From positions 1 through 55,336 of IMG/VR virus record IMGVR_UViG_3300017917_004192: 55,336 bases of DNA; one strand, given 5' to 3'. The DNA is from a virus. Below the pieces are notes generated by a model that worked only from the letters and a program-made list of their open reading frames with translations, searched no databases and was not told the origin of the DNA. A program made the position numbers and the translations under genes. This document shows, piece after piece, positions 1 through 8,788 of the stretch. How positions within the stretch are numbered: position 1 is the stretch's first letter; each line of letters begins with the position of its first letter.

Positions 1-1228
1 CTTCTTTTTTCTTTGAAAGGTCTTCGAATGTTTTTTGGAGATTGGTTTGAAATTCTTCTAACTTCTCATGCTCAGTATTTCTGTTTGCAAGGTTTTGGGC
101 AATAGTTTGAATTTCAGATTCAAGGTCTCGAATTTGTCTCTGGTTGAGTGAAATCCGAGTATTGTTTTGAGAAATCTCATGGTTGAGTTTCGTAATCTCC
201 TTAGATAGAACTGTGAATTGACGCTCTCTATCTTGTTCTAACTTTATAGTCTCCTCAAGTTCTTGAAAACCTTTCTGGAGTTCCTTTGCTTTATTTTGAG
301 CGTCCGCAATTCTATTTAACCGAAACTCTTCCTCAATTGTTTGTGTACAAGTAGGGCAGACCGTATTTTCTGTGAAAAACTTATGCTCTTGAGTAATTGT
401 AGATACTTTTTGTGAGAGTTTGCCTTTGAGATTATTCAATTTTAATAATTTATCTCCAGCACCAATCAATTCTTCTTGCAATTTAGTTTTGTCAACAAGT
501 GAAGATTCTACGGTAGAAATATGAGTCATATAATCACCAATTTCAGAATCTAAATTGGCAATCTTTTCTTTGTTGGCATTTATGTTGGCATTACCACGAT
601 TCTCAAGTTCTTCAATAAAACTCTGTTGCATCTTCATCTTATCCTTAAGAGTTTCTTTCTTAAGATCAAGAGATTTGATCTGATCCTTTTTTTCACGAAT
701 CTTATCTTTGATAAGATTATTCATCGCAGAAAAAATACGAATATCCAAAAGATCTTCAATCACTTCACGACGATGCGATGTCGCCAATTGCATAAAAGGT
801 ACAAAAGTACTACTACCCAAAATTACAATTTGAGTAAAACTACGATAATTTAATTTGAGAATATTTTCCTCAAGTATTTTCTGATTGGCACGATCATCTG
901 CTTCTTTATGAAGAGCGATTCCATTTACTTCTATGTCAAAAATATTTGGTTTAATTCCACGACGAACCAAATAATTCTTATTATTAATTGTAAACTCAAT
1001 CTCTACAAGGCAATCCTTTTCGTTTGTTGTGTTAACAAGTTGTGGTTTATTAATACGTCTAAACGGTTTATTAAAAAGGACAAATGTAAGCGCATCCAAC
1101 ACAGTGGATTTACCCGCACCATTTGTACCAATAATTAAATTTGTATTATTTTTTTCAAAGTCAATTTCTGAAAACTGATTCCCGGTTGAAAGGAAATTTC
1201 GCCAACGAATCTTATGAAATACTAGCAT
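1..1228 (-). CDS. gp46: Recombination endonuclease subunit gp46 (Rad50/SbcC-like), 3' end outside window
   Basis: This is the ATPase subunit of the gp46/gp47 nuclease, which resects DNA ends for recombination-dependent replication. About 409 residues are visible, beginning MLVFHKIRWRNFLSTG, and the C-terminal part lies beyond the window edge. The Walker A motif GTNGAGKST is at residues 34-42. A long charged region follows, as expected for the coiled coil. The pair Cys291-Pro-Thr-Cys294 sits inside it and matches the CxxC zinc hook of Rad50 proteins. The start codon overlaps the end of the small gene before it, so the two are probably translationally coupled. The family identity is secure. Confidence 0.93.
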   Translation of the reverse strand, partial: MLVFHKIRWRNFLSTGNQFSEIDFEKNNTNLIIGTNGAGKSTVLDALTFVLFNKPFRRINKPQLVNTTNEKDCLVEIEFTINNKNYLVRRGIKPNIFDIEVNGIALHKEADDRANQKILEENILKLNYRSFTQIVILGSSTFVPFMQLATSHRREVIEDLLDIRIFSAMNNLIKDKIREKKDQIKSLDLKKETLKDKMKMQQSFIEELENRGNANINANKEKIANLDSEIGDYMTHISTVESSLVDKTKLQEELIGAGDKLLKLNNLKGKLSQKVSTITQEHKFFTENTVCPTCTQTIEEEFRLNRIADAQNKAKELQKGFQELEETIKLEQDRERQFTVLSKEITKLNHEISQNNTRISLNQRQIRDLESEIQTIAQNLANRNTEHEKLEEFQTNLQKTFEDLSKKKE

Positions 1229-1481
1229 TTTTAGGGGGAATTACAATATCGTCAGGAGTGACCACGGCATACTTGTAATTGTAGCGTTTACAGGTCATAA
1301 TTGCAAGCTCATCATCAACTTCTACAACATCCATTATGGTTTTTTCCTGATCTTCTAACATCATCGCATAACGAGTAGCATCATCCTCCTCTTCAAAGAG
1401 AAATAAGACTTTTTCACCATATCGATTCTGAACCGCATATGCTCCGTCGTCTTTTCTATTTTTGAGTGTAAGCAGGAACAT
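1212..1481 (-). CDS. Small DUF3110-like conserved protein between gp47 and gp46
   Basis: This is an 89-residue acidic protein. I chose the ATG at 1481 because it forms a TAATG overlap with the gp47 stop. A TTG start at 1496 would add five residues. The stretch VLFLFEEEDDATRYAMMLE recalls the DUF3110 family of cyanobacterial and cyanophage proteins, whose function is not known. Its 3' end overlaps the gp46 start by 17 bases, so it is locked into the gp47-gp46 operon. A role alongside the nuclease is only an inference from position. Confidence 0.75.
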   Translation of the reverse strand: MFLLTLKNRKDDGAYAVQNRYGEKVLFLFEEEDDATRYAMMLEDQEKTIMDVVEVDDELAIMTCKRYNYKYAVVTPDDIVIPPKNASIS

Positions 1482-2518
1482 TATTCTACTTCGCAAGCTT
1501 GCCGATAAAGATCTTGAAAAATACCTTTAATAATAGTCTTGTCAAACTCAAAATCTGATTCTTCAATATAACGATTCAGAATTGTCAGAGTGTTTTCATC
1601 TTCACTAATTTCAAACTCTTCATTTTCTTGAATTTCAAAGTTTTCAATAATCTTAAGTTCTTGAATACCAACTGTGTAAAGTTTATCGATAAACTTCTCA
1701 AAATCCTTTGGTTTGGATTTTTTACGAACAATTACTTTCACAATTTTATTCACATACTCTCTAGCATCAAACATTTGATAAGGAGTATCTTCATAGTAAA
1801 TGTTATAGAATAATTTATAAGGATTATTAATTGGAGTATGTTCTAGAGTTTCTGTATCAAAAATATGAAATCCGCGAGTGTCATTCACATCATTCCAATA
1901 CATCTCATAGGGATTACCAAGATAAAAAATCTTGCCATTATCAGAACGAGTGTGATAATGACCAGAAAATACTTTGGTAAACTTATCAAAAATCTTTGGA
2001 TCTGTTCCGTGTTCTTCCATCACCAGATTGCGATTCACACGGAAACCTTGAAGTTCCAAGTGCCCCATCGAAACTTTTGCTTTGGTCTTTTTGATTTGAT
2101 TCAGAGTTTCATCATAATTCTCACTACAAATCCAGGGCACCATCATAATATCCAAACCACCAACTTTTACCGTTTGTGGAGAACTATAAGTCCGAATATT
2201 AGGATAGGTCTGAAGAAGCAAACTTGGAGAGTTAACACTATTGGTATTCTTATAGTAACAATCGTGATTACCAATAATCATATGAACCTCATAATCCCGC
2301 AGAGGTTCAAATACAACTCTCTTTGCCCATTCCAAACTTTGATAATCAATTGACTTCCGACTATCAAAAGCATCACCCATATGAATGACTGCTTCTACTC
2401 CATGCTCTTTCAAAGAAGGAAAGAAAACATTTTTATAGAAGAGTTCAAAATGGTCGTGAAGGTATTTTAAACCCTTCCGGGCGCCATAATGAGTGTCAGT
2501 TAAAATTGCTACCTTCAT
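1481..2518 (-). CDS. gp47: Recombination endonuclease subunit gp47 (Mre11/SbcD-like)
   Basis: This is the metallophosphoesterase nuclease partner of gp46. Its 345 residues are close to the T4 protein. The metal-binding motifs appear in the family order: DTHYG (residues 8-12), GDAFDSR (48-54), GNHD (83-86), a histidine in GHLE near 153, and GHYHTR (186-191). Its start overlaps the gp55 stop (ATGA), and its stop overlaps the next start. Sigma factor and nuclease therefore share one transcript. Confidence 0.95.
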   Translation of the reverse strand: MKVAILTDTHYGARKGLKYLHDHFELFYKNVFFPSLKEHGVEAVIHMGDAFDSRKSIDYQSLEWAKRVVFEPLRDYEVHMIIGNHDCYYKNTNSVNSPSLLLQTYPNIRTYSSPQTVKVGGLDIMMVPWICSENYDETLNQIKKTKAKVSMGHLELQGFRVNRNLVMEEHGTDPKIFDKFTKVFSGHYHTRSDNGKIFYLGNPYEMYWNDVNDTRGFHIFDTETLEHTPINNPYKLFYNIYYEDTPYQMFDAREYVNKIVKVIVRKKSKPKDFEKFIDKLYTVGIQELKIIENFEIQENEEFEISEDENTLTILNRYIEESDFEFDKTIIKGIFQDLYRQACEVE

Positions 2519-2991
2519 CGATTACTACGATACTGGATGTTGTCTTTCATACTATTATAGTCGGAATTGCTCCCAGAAAGCAAGTTGTCATCAATCATCA
2601 TAACCTCATCAAAACCGGTGCGTTCAATAATTTTAGTTTTAATTTCTAATTGCTTTTTCTCCTTTTGAATTCTCCTCAAAAATGCATAGTGAATAATCTG
2701 AGTAAAGTAAGCAAAAGGATTGCTTGATTTTTCTGGATCGAAATTGTGAATGTATTGAACGCAATTTTCTATGCCATCAGAAATCATATCATCCCGAAAC
2801 ATATAATTCACAAAGTTAGGTTTATAGGAAAGGTGTGTGGCAATCTTAAGGAAGCACTCTCCCAGATAATTTGTAATACGCGGTTTAGGAAGTCCTTTTT
2901 CTTTAGCGGCAGCAACCTTTGTCCTATAGACAATCAATGCTTCAAGTAACTCTTTGTTATTAACATAATGTTCTGATTTCTTTTTTGGCAT
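2515..2991 (-). CDS. gp55: Late-transcription sigma factor gp55
   Basis: This is the sigma-like subunit that directs host RNA polymerase to TATAAATA-type late promoters, working with the sliding clamp. The 158 residues are a little shorter than T4 gp55. The central part, with DDMISDGIENCVQYIHNFDP followed by SNPFAYFTQIIHYAFLRRI, matches the region-2-like core of phage late sigma factors. A host-type promoter lies just upstream, which fits a gene needed before late transcription. Many boxes this protein should recognise occur in the same window. Confidence 0.93.
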   Translation of the reverse strand: MPKKKSEHYVNNKELLEALIVYRTKVAAAKEKGLPKPRITNYLGECFLKIATHLSYKPNFVNYMFRDDMISDGIENCVQYIHNFDPEKSSNPFAYFTQIIHYAFLRRIQKEKKQLEIKTKIIERTGFDEVMMIDDNLLSGSNSDYNSMKDNIQYRSNR

Positions 2992-3027
2992 AATTCATCT
3001 GTCTTTTTCTTAATATAAGTTGAATTA

Positions 3028-3057
3028 ATTATACCACATAAATCAAGGGCTTGACAA
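3028..3057 (-). promoter_or_regulatory. Sigma-70-type promoter for the gp55-gp47-gp46 operon
   Basis: On the minus strand TTGTCA (3052-3057) is followed after 18 bases by TATAAT (3028-3033). The -10 box is a perfect consensus. It lies in the 114-base gap upstream of gp55, about 37 bases before the start codon. It should be read by unmodified host polymerase. Confidence 0.75.
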
Positions 3058-3105
3058 GTACCAAAAATATGTGTAGACTAGGTTTGTCTCAATTGAAGAT
3101 AAAAA

Positions 3106-3522
3106 TTAGCTTTCTTTATTATCTTTAAGATCTTTAAGGAAAATATCTTCGAGTGACTTACGAGAATTCTCTACTGACCCCAAATATCCCATTTTATCAG
3201 AGATTGAAACTTTACCATCAGATTCAATTTCAACACTAGTATCATCTTCAAGATATCGATGATAAAAGTTAATCGTAGATTGATTTTTAATTTCAGTCAT
3301 AGTAACAACTTTATCTAATTTAATTAAGAAAAAGTCATCATCAGGTATTTCCATCCAAGGTTTTATCTTTACATAAGTGCCTACATTATTTGTGAAGACT
3401 TTCATACTTACAGGATTCTGAAGAATAATAATAGGATCGCCATCGTTCTCATCAATAGAAATAAGAGAAAATATTTCTTCACCAGTTATTAACTTTATTG
3501 CTGCGTAAAACTCTTCTCCCAT
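3106..3522 (-). CDS. Conserved cyanophage hypothetical, Sm-like beta-rich protein
   Basis: This is a 138-residue protein whose first part (AIKLITGEEIFSLISIDE, then a PVSMKV strand) alternates short beta strands in a way that recalls Sm/LSm-like folds. The motif NQSTINFYHRYLED follows. I recognise it only as a protein that recurs next to uvsW in this phage group. It forms a TAATG overlap with the uvsW stop, so it belongs to that transcript. RNA binding is a guess from the fold impression. Confidence 0.65.
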   Translation of the reverse strand: MGEEFYAAIKLITGEEIFSLISIDENDGDPIIILQNPVSMKVFTNNVGTYVKIKPWMEIPDDDFFLIKLDKVVTMTEIKNQSTINFYHRYLEDDTSVEIESDGKVSISDKMGYLGSVENSRKSLEDIFLKDLKDNKES

Positions 3523-4985
3523 TAGTTTTTAAGCGGTATGTTTACAATATCGTAATTGAAGTTTTCTTCATTATAAACTTTAATTCTTTCTATTAAGTGA
3601 TTAAGTGTATAATTTTTTCTTGACTTATAACTAATATCATCGGCAATATCATACAGAGTTGCTTTTGTTTTATTATCACTTTTTCTTAAAACTCTTCCAA
3701 TTGATTGGAGATTACGGATTCTAGATTTCGAAGGTGAAGCAAAAATAACATTATGTAAATTCTTAATGTTAATTCCCGTACTAAAAGTACCATATGATGC
3801 CACAATAATCGCATTATTTTCTTTTTCGGTAATTTCTCTAACTTTTTCTCTATCTTCCGTGTCTACACCGCCATGAACAAAAAATACATGGCGATTATCA
3901 GACTTGCTATTATTTATGAGATCATACAGGGGTTGTCCATGACCTTCTACTCTTGAAAATAAAATTAATGTATTACCTTTAAGGTCGAGAGCAAGGTTTT
4001 TAATAAAATTATTTCTTTTATCATGGTTTATAATATACTGAACCTCATCTTCAAAAGTTTCAAACTTATTTGGTGGGTGTTTCAATAGAAGAATATTAAT
4101 GTCAAGTTTGGCAACGTGACCCTTCTGCATCAGTTCTTCTGTTCTGATGATTTTGTATGAAGGACCAAATAAACCTTCTAGAACCCATTTGTGTGTTTGT
4201 GTGCCATCTAAAGTTCCTGTAAATCCAAAGCGATATTTTGCATCAGAAAGTTTTGTCATTATAGATACTAATGACTTTGATTTAAACTGGTGTGCTTCAT
4301 CTCCTACTACCACATTAAATCTTGAAAAATATTGACGGGGAAGTTTGTAGATAGACTGCCAGGTCGTAATGATCACCTGAGAGTCTGTTTCTCTTTCTTT
4401 ACCTGCGTATATTTTGTGGCAGTATGAACCCACATCCCATCCATAATCTGCAAAATCTTTATACATCTGCTCTACAAGGGATGTCGTTGGAACGACTATC
4501 AGAGTATTTTGTCCTTTCTCAACGTAATATCTCACAATTGAATATATCATCAACGACTTTCCAGAAGCAGTTGGAGATATCAACAACTTTCTATTATGTT
4601 TTAAAGCGTCGTATACTCCCTCAACTTGGTAATCGCGGGGAGCATACTTGCAAATAGAAGTCATATAATCTTTTACTCCTTCCTTTGAGATGTTCTCATT
4701 TACTTCAAAGGGAAGACCATAGAACTTATTATTTACAAACTCATAAGTATAATCATAATTTTCACAGAACCGAGTGAGTTTATCTAGAAGACCAATATAA
4801 ATCTCACCATTCTGCGTATTAAATAATCGTATTTTTCCGTCCCAATGTTTATTACGAAACTGGGGCATGAATTTAGCACCAGGCACGTCAAAAGTGAACT
4901 GATCCGCAAGTTCATAATAAACGTGTGGTTCTGCTTTTACCTGAAGATATACCTCATTCTTTTTCGATATAACCAAATGTGACAT
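3522..4985 (-). CDS. uvsW: RNA-DNA/DNA helicase UvsW
   Basis: This is a superfamily 2 helicase that unwinds R-loops and branched DNA and helps switch the phage from origin-dependent to recombination-dependent replication. Its 487 residues are close to T4 UvsW. An N-terminal domain of about 110 residues precedes the helicase core. Walker A PTASGKS is at 138-144, DEAH at 229-232, GFTGT follows, and the motif VI stretch QSIGRVLR lies near the C-terminus. A late-type box AATAAATA lies 22 bases upstream, in keeping with late expression of T4 uvsW. Confidence 0.95.
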   Translation of the reverse strand: MSHLVISKKNEVYLQVKAEPHVYYELADQFTFDVPGAKFMPQFRNKHWDGKIRLFNTQNGEIYIGLLDKLTRFCENYDYTYEFVNNKFYGLPFEVNENISKEGVKDYMTSICKYAPRDYQVEGVYDALKHNRKLLISPTASGKSLMIYSIVRYYVEKGQNTLIVVPTTSLVEQMYKDFADYGWDVGSYCHKIYAGKERETDSQVIITTWQSIYKLPRQYFSRFNVVVGDEAHQFKSKSLVSIMTKLSDAKYRFGFTGTLDGTQTHKWVLEGLFGPSYKIIRTEELMQKGHVAKLDINILLLKHPPNKFETFEDEVQYIINHDKRNNFIKNLALDLKGNTLILFSRVEGHGQPLYDLINNSKSDNRHVFFVHGGVDTEDREKVREITEKENNAIIVASYGTFSTGINIKNLHNVIFASPSKSRIRNLQSIGRVLRKSDNKTKATLYDIADDISYKSRKNYTLNHLIERIKVYNEENFNYDIVNIPLKN

Positions 4986-5006
4986 ACATTCATATCAATA
5001 CAAAAA

Positions 5007-5014
5007 TATTTATT
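5007..5014 (-). promoter_or_regulatory. Possible late promoter box for uvsW
   Basis: The minus strand reads AATAAATA, one base from the T4 late consensus TATAAATA. It is placed between the uvsY terminator and the uvsW start, so it could restart transcription after that terminator. Confidence 0.45.
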
Positions 5015-5020
5015 GGCAAT

Positions 5021-5045
5021 AAAAAACGGGGTTAATTAAACCCCG
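5021..5045 (-). terminator. Rho-independent terminator at the end of uvsY
   Basis: On the minus strand the stem CGGGGTT pairs with AACCCCG around a five-base loop, followed directly by TTTTTT. The hairpin includes the last codons and the stop of uvsY, so it marks the end of the transcript that carries uvsY. Confidence 0.88.
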
Positions 5046-5463
5046 CTTGAAATCTATGCCATTCAATAGCATTTTTAATTTGATATGTGCGATTAGAAAT
5101 TGTCTTAATAATCTCTTCAAGAAATTTCAGCATAATATCATAGTATCTTATCTTGAGTTCTACTTTACTTAACTTCTCATCACCATCCATATGCCTCTGT
5201 AATGCCTCTTTGTCCCGAACTTTGTAGGGAAAAGGTTCTTCTTCGTATACTTCTGCTGGAGATTTTCCGGTATAATAGTTATAACGCTCAAGTTTGACCT
5301 TATTATAAGTTTCTCTTGCTTTTTCGCGTAATAGATTAATTGTATTATAAATTGTATAATACTTCGCGTGAAGTTGAGGAATTTTTAAAGATTCATCATG
5401 TAAATTATCAGGATCGATAACAGAATCTCTCTGCCACATTTCCTGAATTTGCTCAAGATTCAT
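5032..5463 (-). CDS. uvsY: Recombination mediator UvsY
   Basis: UvsY loads the UvsX recombinase onto gp32-coated single-stranded DNA. The 143 residues are near the T4 length (137). Features shared with T4 UvsY are the early aspartate-rich stretch DSVIDPDNL, the LHAKYY segment, YNYYTGKSP (compare YYSGRGDG in T4) and a C-terminal end of the type HRFQAGFN. Its start overlaps the end of the tail-tube-fold gene (ATGA at 5460-5463), so it is attached to a structural transcript. Confidence 0.88.
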   Translation of the reverse strand: MNLEQIQEMWQRDSVIDPDNLHDESLKIPQLHAKYYTIYNTINLLREKARETYNKVKLERYNYYTGKSPAEVYEEEPFPYKVRDKEALQRHMDGDEKLSKVELKIRYYDIMLKFLEEIIKTISNRTYQIKNAIEWHRFQAGFN

Positions 5464-6026
5464 GTACTTGTAAATGGATAAAGTGGTTTGCCGTCCGTAC
5501 CTAGTATATCATAAATTGTATACTTAAAAGCCACCTCTGCCGTAAAATAATTAATATCTGTAACCGTTGAATCAAAATCTAATGAAGTTAGAGATACTGG
5601 AAAGAGATTTTTGAATTTTACAACTGCTGTTGAACCATAATTACTATTTAAAACATGAAGAGATCCATCGCTATATGCTCTGTCATAATCTACCGTTCCA
5701 TTTTGATCGGTAATCAACACTCCATATTCGGCAAGGCTTCCAGAACCACCTAAAGCGGTGAGCCAGTTATGGATAATCATATAATTTTCCATACTCTCAT
5801 CCACAAGAAATCTTAAATTTAAATCTCCAAAAGTCATTTTACCACCAGGTTGTGGAATATCATTTAGATAATCTGGTTGAATTACTGTGCTGAGAGTTAA
5901 TTCTGGTATTTTTGCAGAATTGCAAAAAAATGCAACTTTTGGATATTTTGCTAAAGTAAATTTAAATCCAATCGGAGATAAAAAATTACGATTTGAAATT
6001 TGATTGCCAAGTGGATTTGCCGCCAT
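5460..6026 (-). CDS. gp3: Tail-tube-fold structural protein, often labelled gp3 in cyanophages
   Basis: This is a 188-residue virion protein located directly after gp23. It begins MAANPLGNQISNRNFLSPIG and contains LRFLVDESMENYMIIHNWL, a signature I associate with cyanophage proteins called tail completion protein gp3 or tail-tube-like. The alternating strands and the ending FTAEVAFKYTIYDI fit a gp19-type tube fold. True gp19 is encoded elsewhere (11934-12524), so this is a second protein of that fold, perhaps capping the tube. The structural role is firm, but the exact gp3 equivalence is less certain. Confidence 0.7.
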   Translation of the reverse strand: MAANPLGNQISNRNFLSPIGFKFTLAKYPKVAFFCNSAKIPELTLSTVIQPDYLNDIPQPGGKMTFGDLNLRFLVDESMENYMIIHNWLTALGGSGSLAEYGVLITDQNGTVDYDRAYSDGSLHVLNSNYGSTAVVKFKNLFPVSLTSLDFDSTVTDINYFTAEVAFKYTIYDILGTDGKPLYPFTST

Positions 6027-6039
6027 AATGTTTTATTTG

Positions 6040-6047
6040 TATTTAGA
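6040..6047 (-). promoter_or_regulatory. Possible weak late promoter box before the gp3-like gene
   Basis: The minus strand reads TCTAAATA, one mismatch to TATAAATA, between the gp23 terminator and the next start codon at 6026. The spacing to the start is very short (13 bases). Confidence 0.35.
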
Positions 6048-6048
6048 T

Positions 6049-6074
6049 AAAAAAATAGGGTCCCGAAGGACCCT
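6049..6074 (-). terminator. Rho-independent terminator downstream of gp23
   Basis: On the minus strand the perfect stem AGGGTCC / GGACCCT encloses a TTCG tetraloop and is followed by A and a run of seven T. It lies 20 bases after the gp23 stop and is the strongest terminator in the virion module. It fits the need to isolate the very high capsid transcript. Confidence 0.93.
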
Positions 6075-6094
6075 CTAGAAGAATGTGAATTAGA

Positions 6095-7501
6095 TCACAT
6101 GAGGTTGGTAACCTTAACTCTTCTGTAATATACGTTAGAGTTGGTTGAAATAACACCAGGAGTTGAAGTTGAAGCACCCTTAGCGAATGGGTTGGCGACC
6201 AGACCATATCTGGTCTTAAAGCCAATCTTAGGCTGGAAGGTTTGCTCACCAACTGCACGAACCATCTGGAGAGGAACGTATGGGCAGTAGAAGAGTCCAG
6301 CGTCATAAGGATTCGAACCCTTATATCCAACAACGTAATACTGGTTAGCAGAAACGTTTGCCGAATATGGGTCGATGTAGACTCTGAACTTACCTTGGAG
6401 AACACCAGCGAAGGTGTTACCAGTGTCATCAACGTTCAGGTTAGCGTTGAGTGCAGGGGTGTAATCGAGAACACCAGCCATTGCAAGTGCCGAAGCAACG
6501 TCAGCAGAGCAAACGATAGTGTTACCCTTCCCTCTACGAGTTTGCTGTGCAATTGCGTTTGCATCGCGCTCGATTTGGAAGATAAGACCCTTGAACTTCT
6601 CAACCGACCAACGACCGTTGGAGTCAACGTCGAGGTCGAAAGTACCAGAAGTAGCGGTGTTTGTCTGAGCACCAGGAACAGCACTCTTATAGATGGTTCT
6701 GATAACTTCGCGGTTGATTTCGGCAAGAATCTCAGTTGAGAGAATGTTTGCTAATTCCGCTTCAGCATTCAGACCATGGATTGCCTTGAGGTCCTGAGCG
6801 AGTTCTAATGAGTACTCAGCTTTCAGAGCTCTTGACTTGGCAGTAACGGTAACCTTCTCAATCGAGAATGCCATCTCGTTGAAATAGTTACTTGACGAAT
6901 CACCAAGTGCTTCGGAGTTACCCGTTGACATTCCTTCACCAACGTTATAATCAGCTGGTGATGTACCCTGGTTTGTTGGGCTTAAGAGACCTGGGTTCGA
7001 ACCTTGCTGAGCAGTAGTACCGAGACCAACAGTACCATCGATAAAGTCTGCAGCAGAAGTGAGGTTACGAAGGTTATTTTGACCAGAGAATGCTGAATCT
7101 GCTTCGTTGTAGAAAGCTTCAGTACCAGACTGGTTCTGATAACGTGAGCGCATCGCAAAGATAAGTCCAGTAGGACCATTCATTGGCTGAACGCCACAGA
7201 TATCATAAGCAATCAGATTAGGCATCGAACGACGGATCAGCGAGATCAGTACGGGATCGAAACCTGCAACAGGTGAAGATGCGTTTCCACCAAAACCACC
7301 ACCAGCATTAACAGCGTTAGCAGAGTTGGTTGGACCAGCTTCGTAAAGGAATTCGCGCTCTTCACGAATTGATCTTTCTTGGTTTTCTAACAGGATTGCG
7401 GTTACAGCTCTACGATGAGAATCTTTGATTGGATCAAGACCTTCATAGTCGAGGAGCGGTGCCCACTTCTCCTGCAGATGTTCTGCGTTGAACATTTGCA
7501 T
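6095..7501 (-). CDS. gp23: Major capsid protein gp23
   Basis: This is the hexamer-forming shell protein of the head. It is made as a precursor and trimmed by the gp21 protease. Its 468 residues are somewhat shorter than T4 gp23 (521). Recognisable stretches are RRSMPNLIAYDICGVQPMNGPTG... near residue 90, MAFSIEKVTVTAKSRALKAEY... near 210, and a C-terminal region with YVPLQMVRAVGEQTFQPKIG. The ribosome-binding site AGAGGT lies 7 bases before the ATG. It follows gp22 with a 51-base gap, and a strong terminator follows it. Confidence 0.97.
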   Translation of the reverse strand: MQMFNAEHLQEKWAPLLDYEGLDPIKDSHRRAVTAILLENQERSIREEREFLYEAGPTNSANAVNAGGGFGGNASSPVAGFDPVLISLIRRSMPNLIAYDICGVQPMNGPTGLIFAMRSRYQNQSGTEAFYNEADSAFSGQNNLRNLTSAADFIDGTVGLGTTAQQGSNPGLLSPTNQGTSPADYNVGEGMSTGNSEALGDSSSNYFNEMAFSIEKVTVTAKSRALKAEYSLELAQDLKAIHGLNAEAELANILSTEILAEINREVIRTIYKSAVPGAQTNTATSGTFDLDVDSNGRWSVEKFKGLIFQIERDANAIAQQTRRGKGNTIVCSADVASALAMAGVLDYTPALNANLNVDDTGNTFAGVLQGKFRVYIDPYSANVSANQYYVVGYKGSNPYDAGLFYCPYVPLQMVRAVGEQTFQPKIGFKTRYGLVANPFAKGASTSTPGVISTNSNVYYRRVKVTNLM

Positions 7502-7552
7502 TTGTTTTACCTCTTTTTTAAAAGTTGTTAGTTTGACTTTATGATTAAAAAA

Positions 7553-8749
7553 TCACTTTTTAGAAACTCTTTGGAGAGTCTGAAGATAAGCACTCATTGT
7601 GCCAGTAACTGATTGACCTTGTGTATAATCAGTTGATTCAGACAAATTATCACTAGCGTTTCTTTGAGTACCAGCAATTCTGGATGGGAAATAAGATTCC
7701 CTTAGAGTTACCAGTTTCTCACGATAGCTCTCTTCACTATCAAACTCAACATTTTCGGCAAGAGAAGCGAGTTTGTCCTTCTGAGAAAGTGCAAGACCCT
7801 CAGTGACATCTGCAAAGATTACATCGGCAACCGACTCTGCTAATCTTCTGGTTAGAGCAACATTTTTTTCAATTTGCTCGTTGAGTTTTTCTTCCATTTC
7901 ATCAAGTTTATCTACCATGCTCTCGATAACATCATATCTATCTTCAGGGATTGTTACATAATGATCTTCAAAAAGACTCTTCATTCCGTGCAGGAATGAT
8001 TCTGTCATTTCGGTCTTGAGACCGTGCTCAACTGCGAGTGCATTTTCAAAAATCCACTCATCAGCGACATACTCAAGATAAGCATCGACACGATCAGTAA
8101 GACTTTCTTTGATTGCTTCAATTTCTTCTACGAGTGCTTCTTCATATGAAGATTGAAGCTCTTCTTTAATTTCAGCAACCCTTGATTTGATTGCTGCTTC
8201 AAAAATAGTACGTGCTTTCTCTTGGAACTCCTCGGAAAGCTCTTCTCCAGCAAGGAGAGCATTAACATCTTCATCGATGTCATACTCTTCTTTCATTCCT
8301 TCTTCCTCATCTTCATCCTTTTCGTGGCCTTTACCTTCTTTCTTTTCGCCCTTTTCTTTTTTACCTTCTTTATGAGGAGCCTCTCCAGACTCTTCATCAT
8401 CTTCCTTTTCTTCCGCTTCGGAAATTAGATCTTCCTCATCATCTTCAGTCTCTTCTTTCATACCTTGTCCAGGTGCTGAAACTGAAGTTGCTGAAGTTTT
8501 AGATGTCTCAGCTGCACTTGCTTTAGCATTAACTACATTTCTAACCTGAGCAAGAGTTTTACCAGGTGTATTGAGTTTTGCAGAATCATCGTCTGTGCGA
8601 TAATTTTCTGGAGTAGGACCGCCAAGATCTTCCCAACTACCTGTTTGTCCTGGAGCAATTCCAGTAGACAATTTGTGCATTGGTTCGGCAGATGCAGCTC
8701 CTTTGGTTACTACGTTTTCCATTTCTTGTAAATTTCTACCAACGGACAT
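7553..8749 (-). CDS. gp22: Prohead core scaffolding protein gp22
   Basis: This is the internal scaffold around which the prohead assembles, later degraded by gp21. It has 398 residues, longer than T4 gp22 (269). Residues about 100-165 are very rich in Glu, Asp and Lys. The second half is strongly helical (VDKLDEMEEKLNEQIEKNVA), as in a coiled-coil scaffold. The charged expansion accounts for much of the extra length. A T4-type late promoter lies 30 bases upstream and probably drives gp22 and gp23 together. Confidence 0.92.
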   Translation of the reverse strand: MSVGRNLQEMENVVTKGAASAEPMHKLSTGIAPGQTGSWEDLGGPTPENYRTDDDSAKLNTPGKTLAQVRNVVNAKASAAETSKTSATSVSAPGQGMKEETEDDEEDLISEAEEKEDDEESGEAPHKEGKKEKGEKKEGKGHEKDEDEEEGMKEEYDIDEDVNALLAGEELSEEFQEKARTIFEAAIKSRVAEIKEELQSSYEEALVEEIEAIKESLTDRVDAYLEYVADEWIFENALAVEHGLKTEMTESFLHGMKSLFEDHYVTIPEDRYDVIESMVDKLDEMEEKLNEQIEKNVALTRRLAESVADVIFADVTEGLALSQKDKLASLAENVEFDSEESYREKLVTLRESYFPSRIAGTQRNASDNLSESTDYTQGQSVTGTMSAYLQTLQRVSKK

Positions 8750-8778
8750 TTTTGTTTGATTGTGTTATAATCTATATT

Positions 8779-8786
8779 TATTTATA
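8779..8786 (-). promoter_or_regulatory. T4-type late promoter of gp22-gp23
   Basis: A perfect TATAAATA occurs on the minus strand, overlapped by a second near-match (AATAAATA, 8775-8782). It lies 30 bases before the gp22 start, in a 39-base intergenic gap after gp21. Confidence 0.85.
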
Positions 8787-8788
8787 AT

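Noticed and set aside
6043-6726. Extra minus-strand frames inside gp23
   Set aside because: They are in a different frame of a clearly conserved capsid gene and have Leu/Ser-rich, unstructured translations.
8187-8428. Plus-strand frames rich in Ser/Phe opposite gp22
   Set aside because: They are the antisense of the Glu/Asp/Lys-rich part of gp22 and have no gene-like features.
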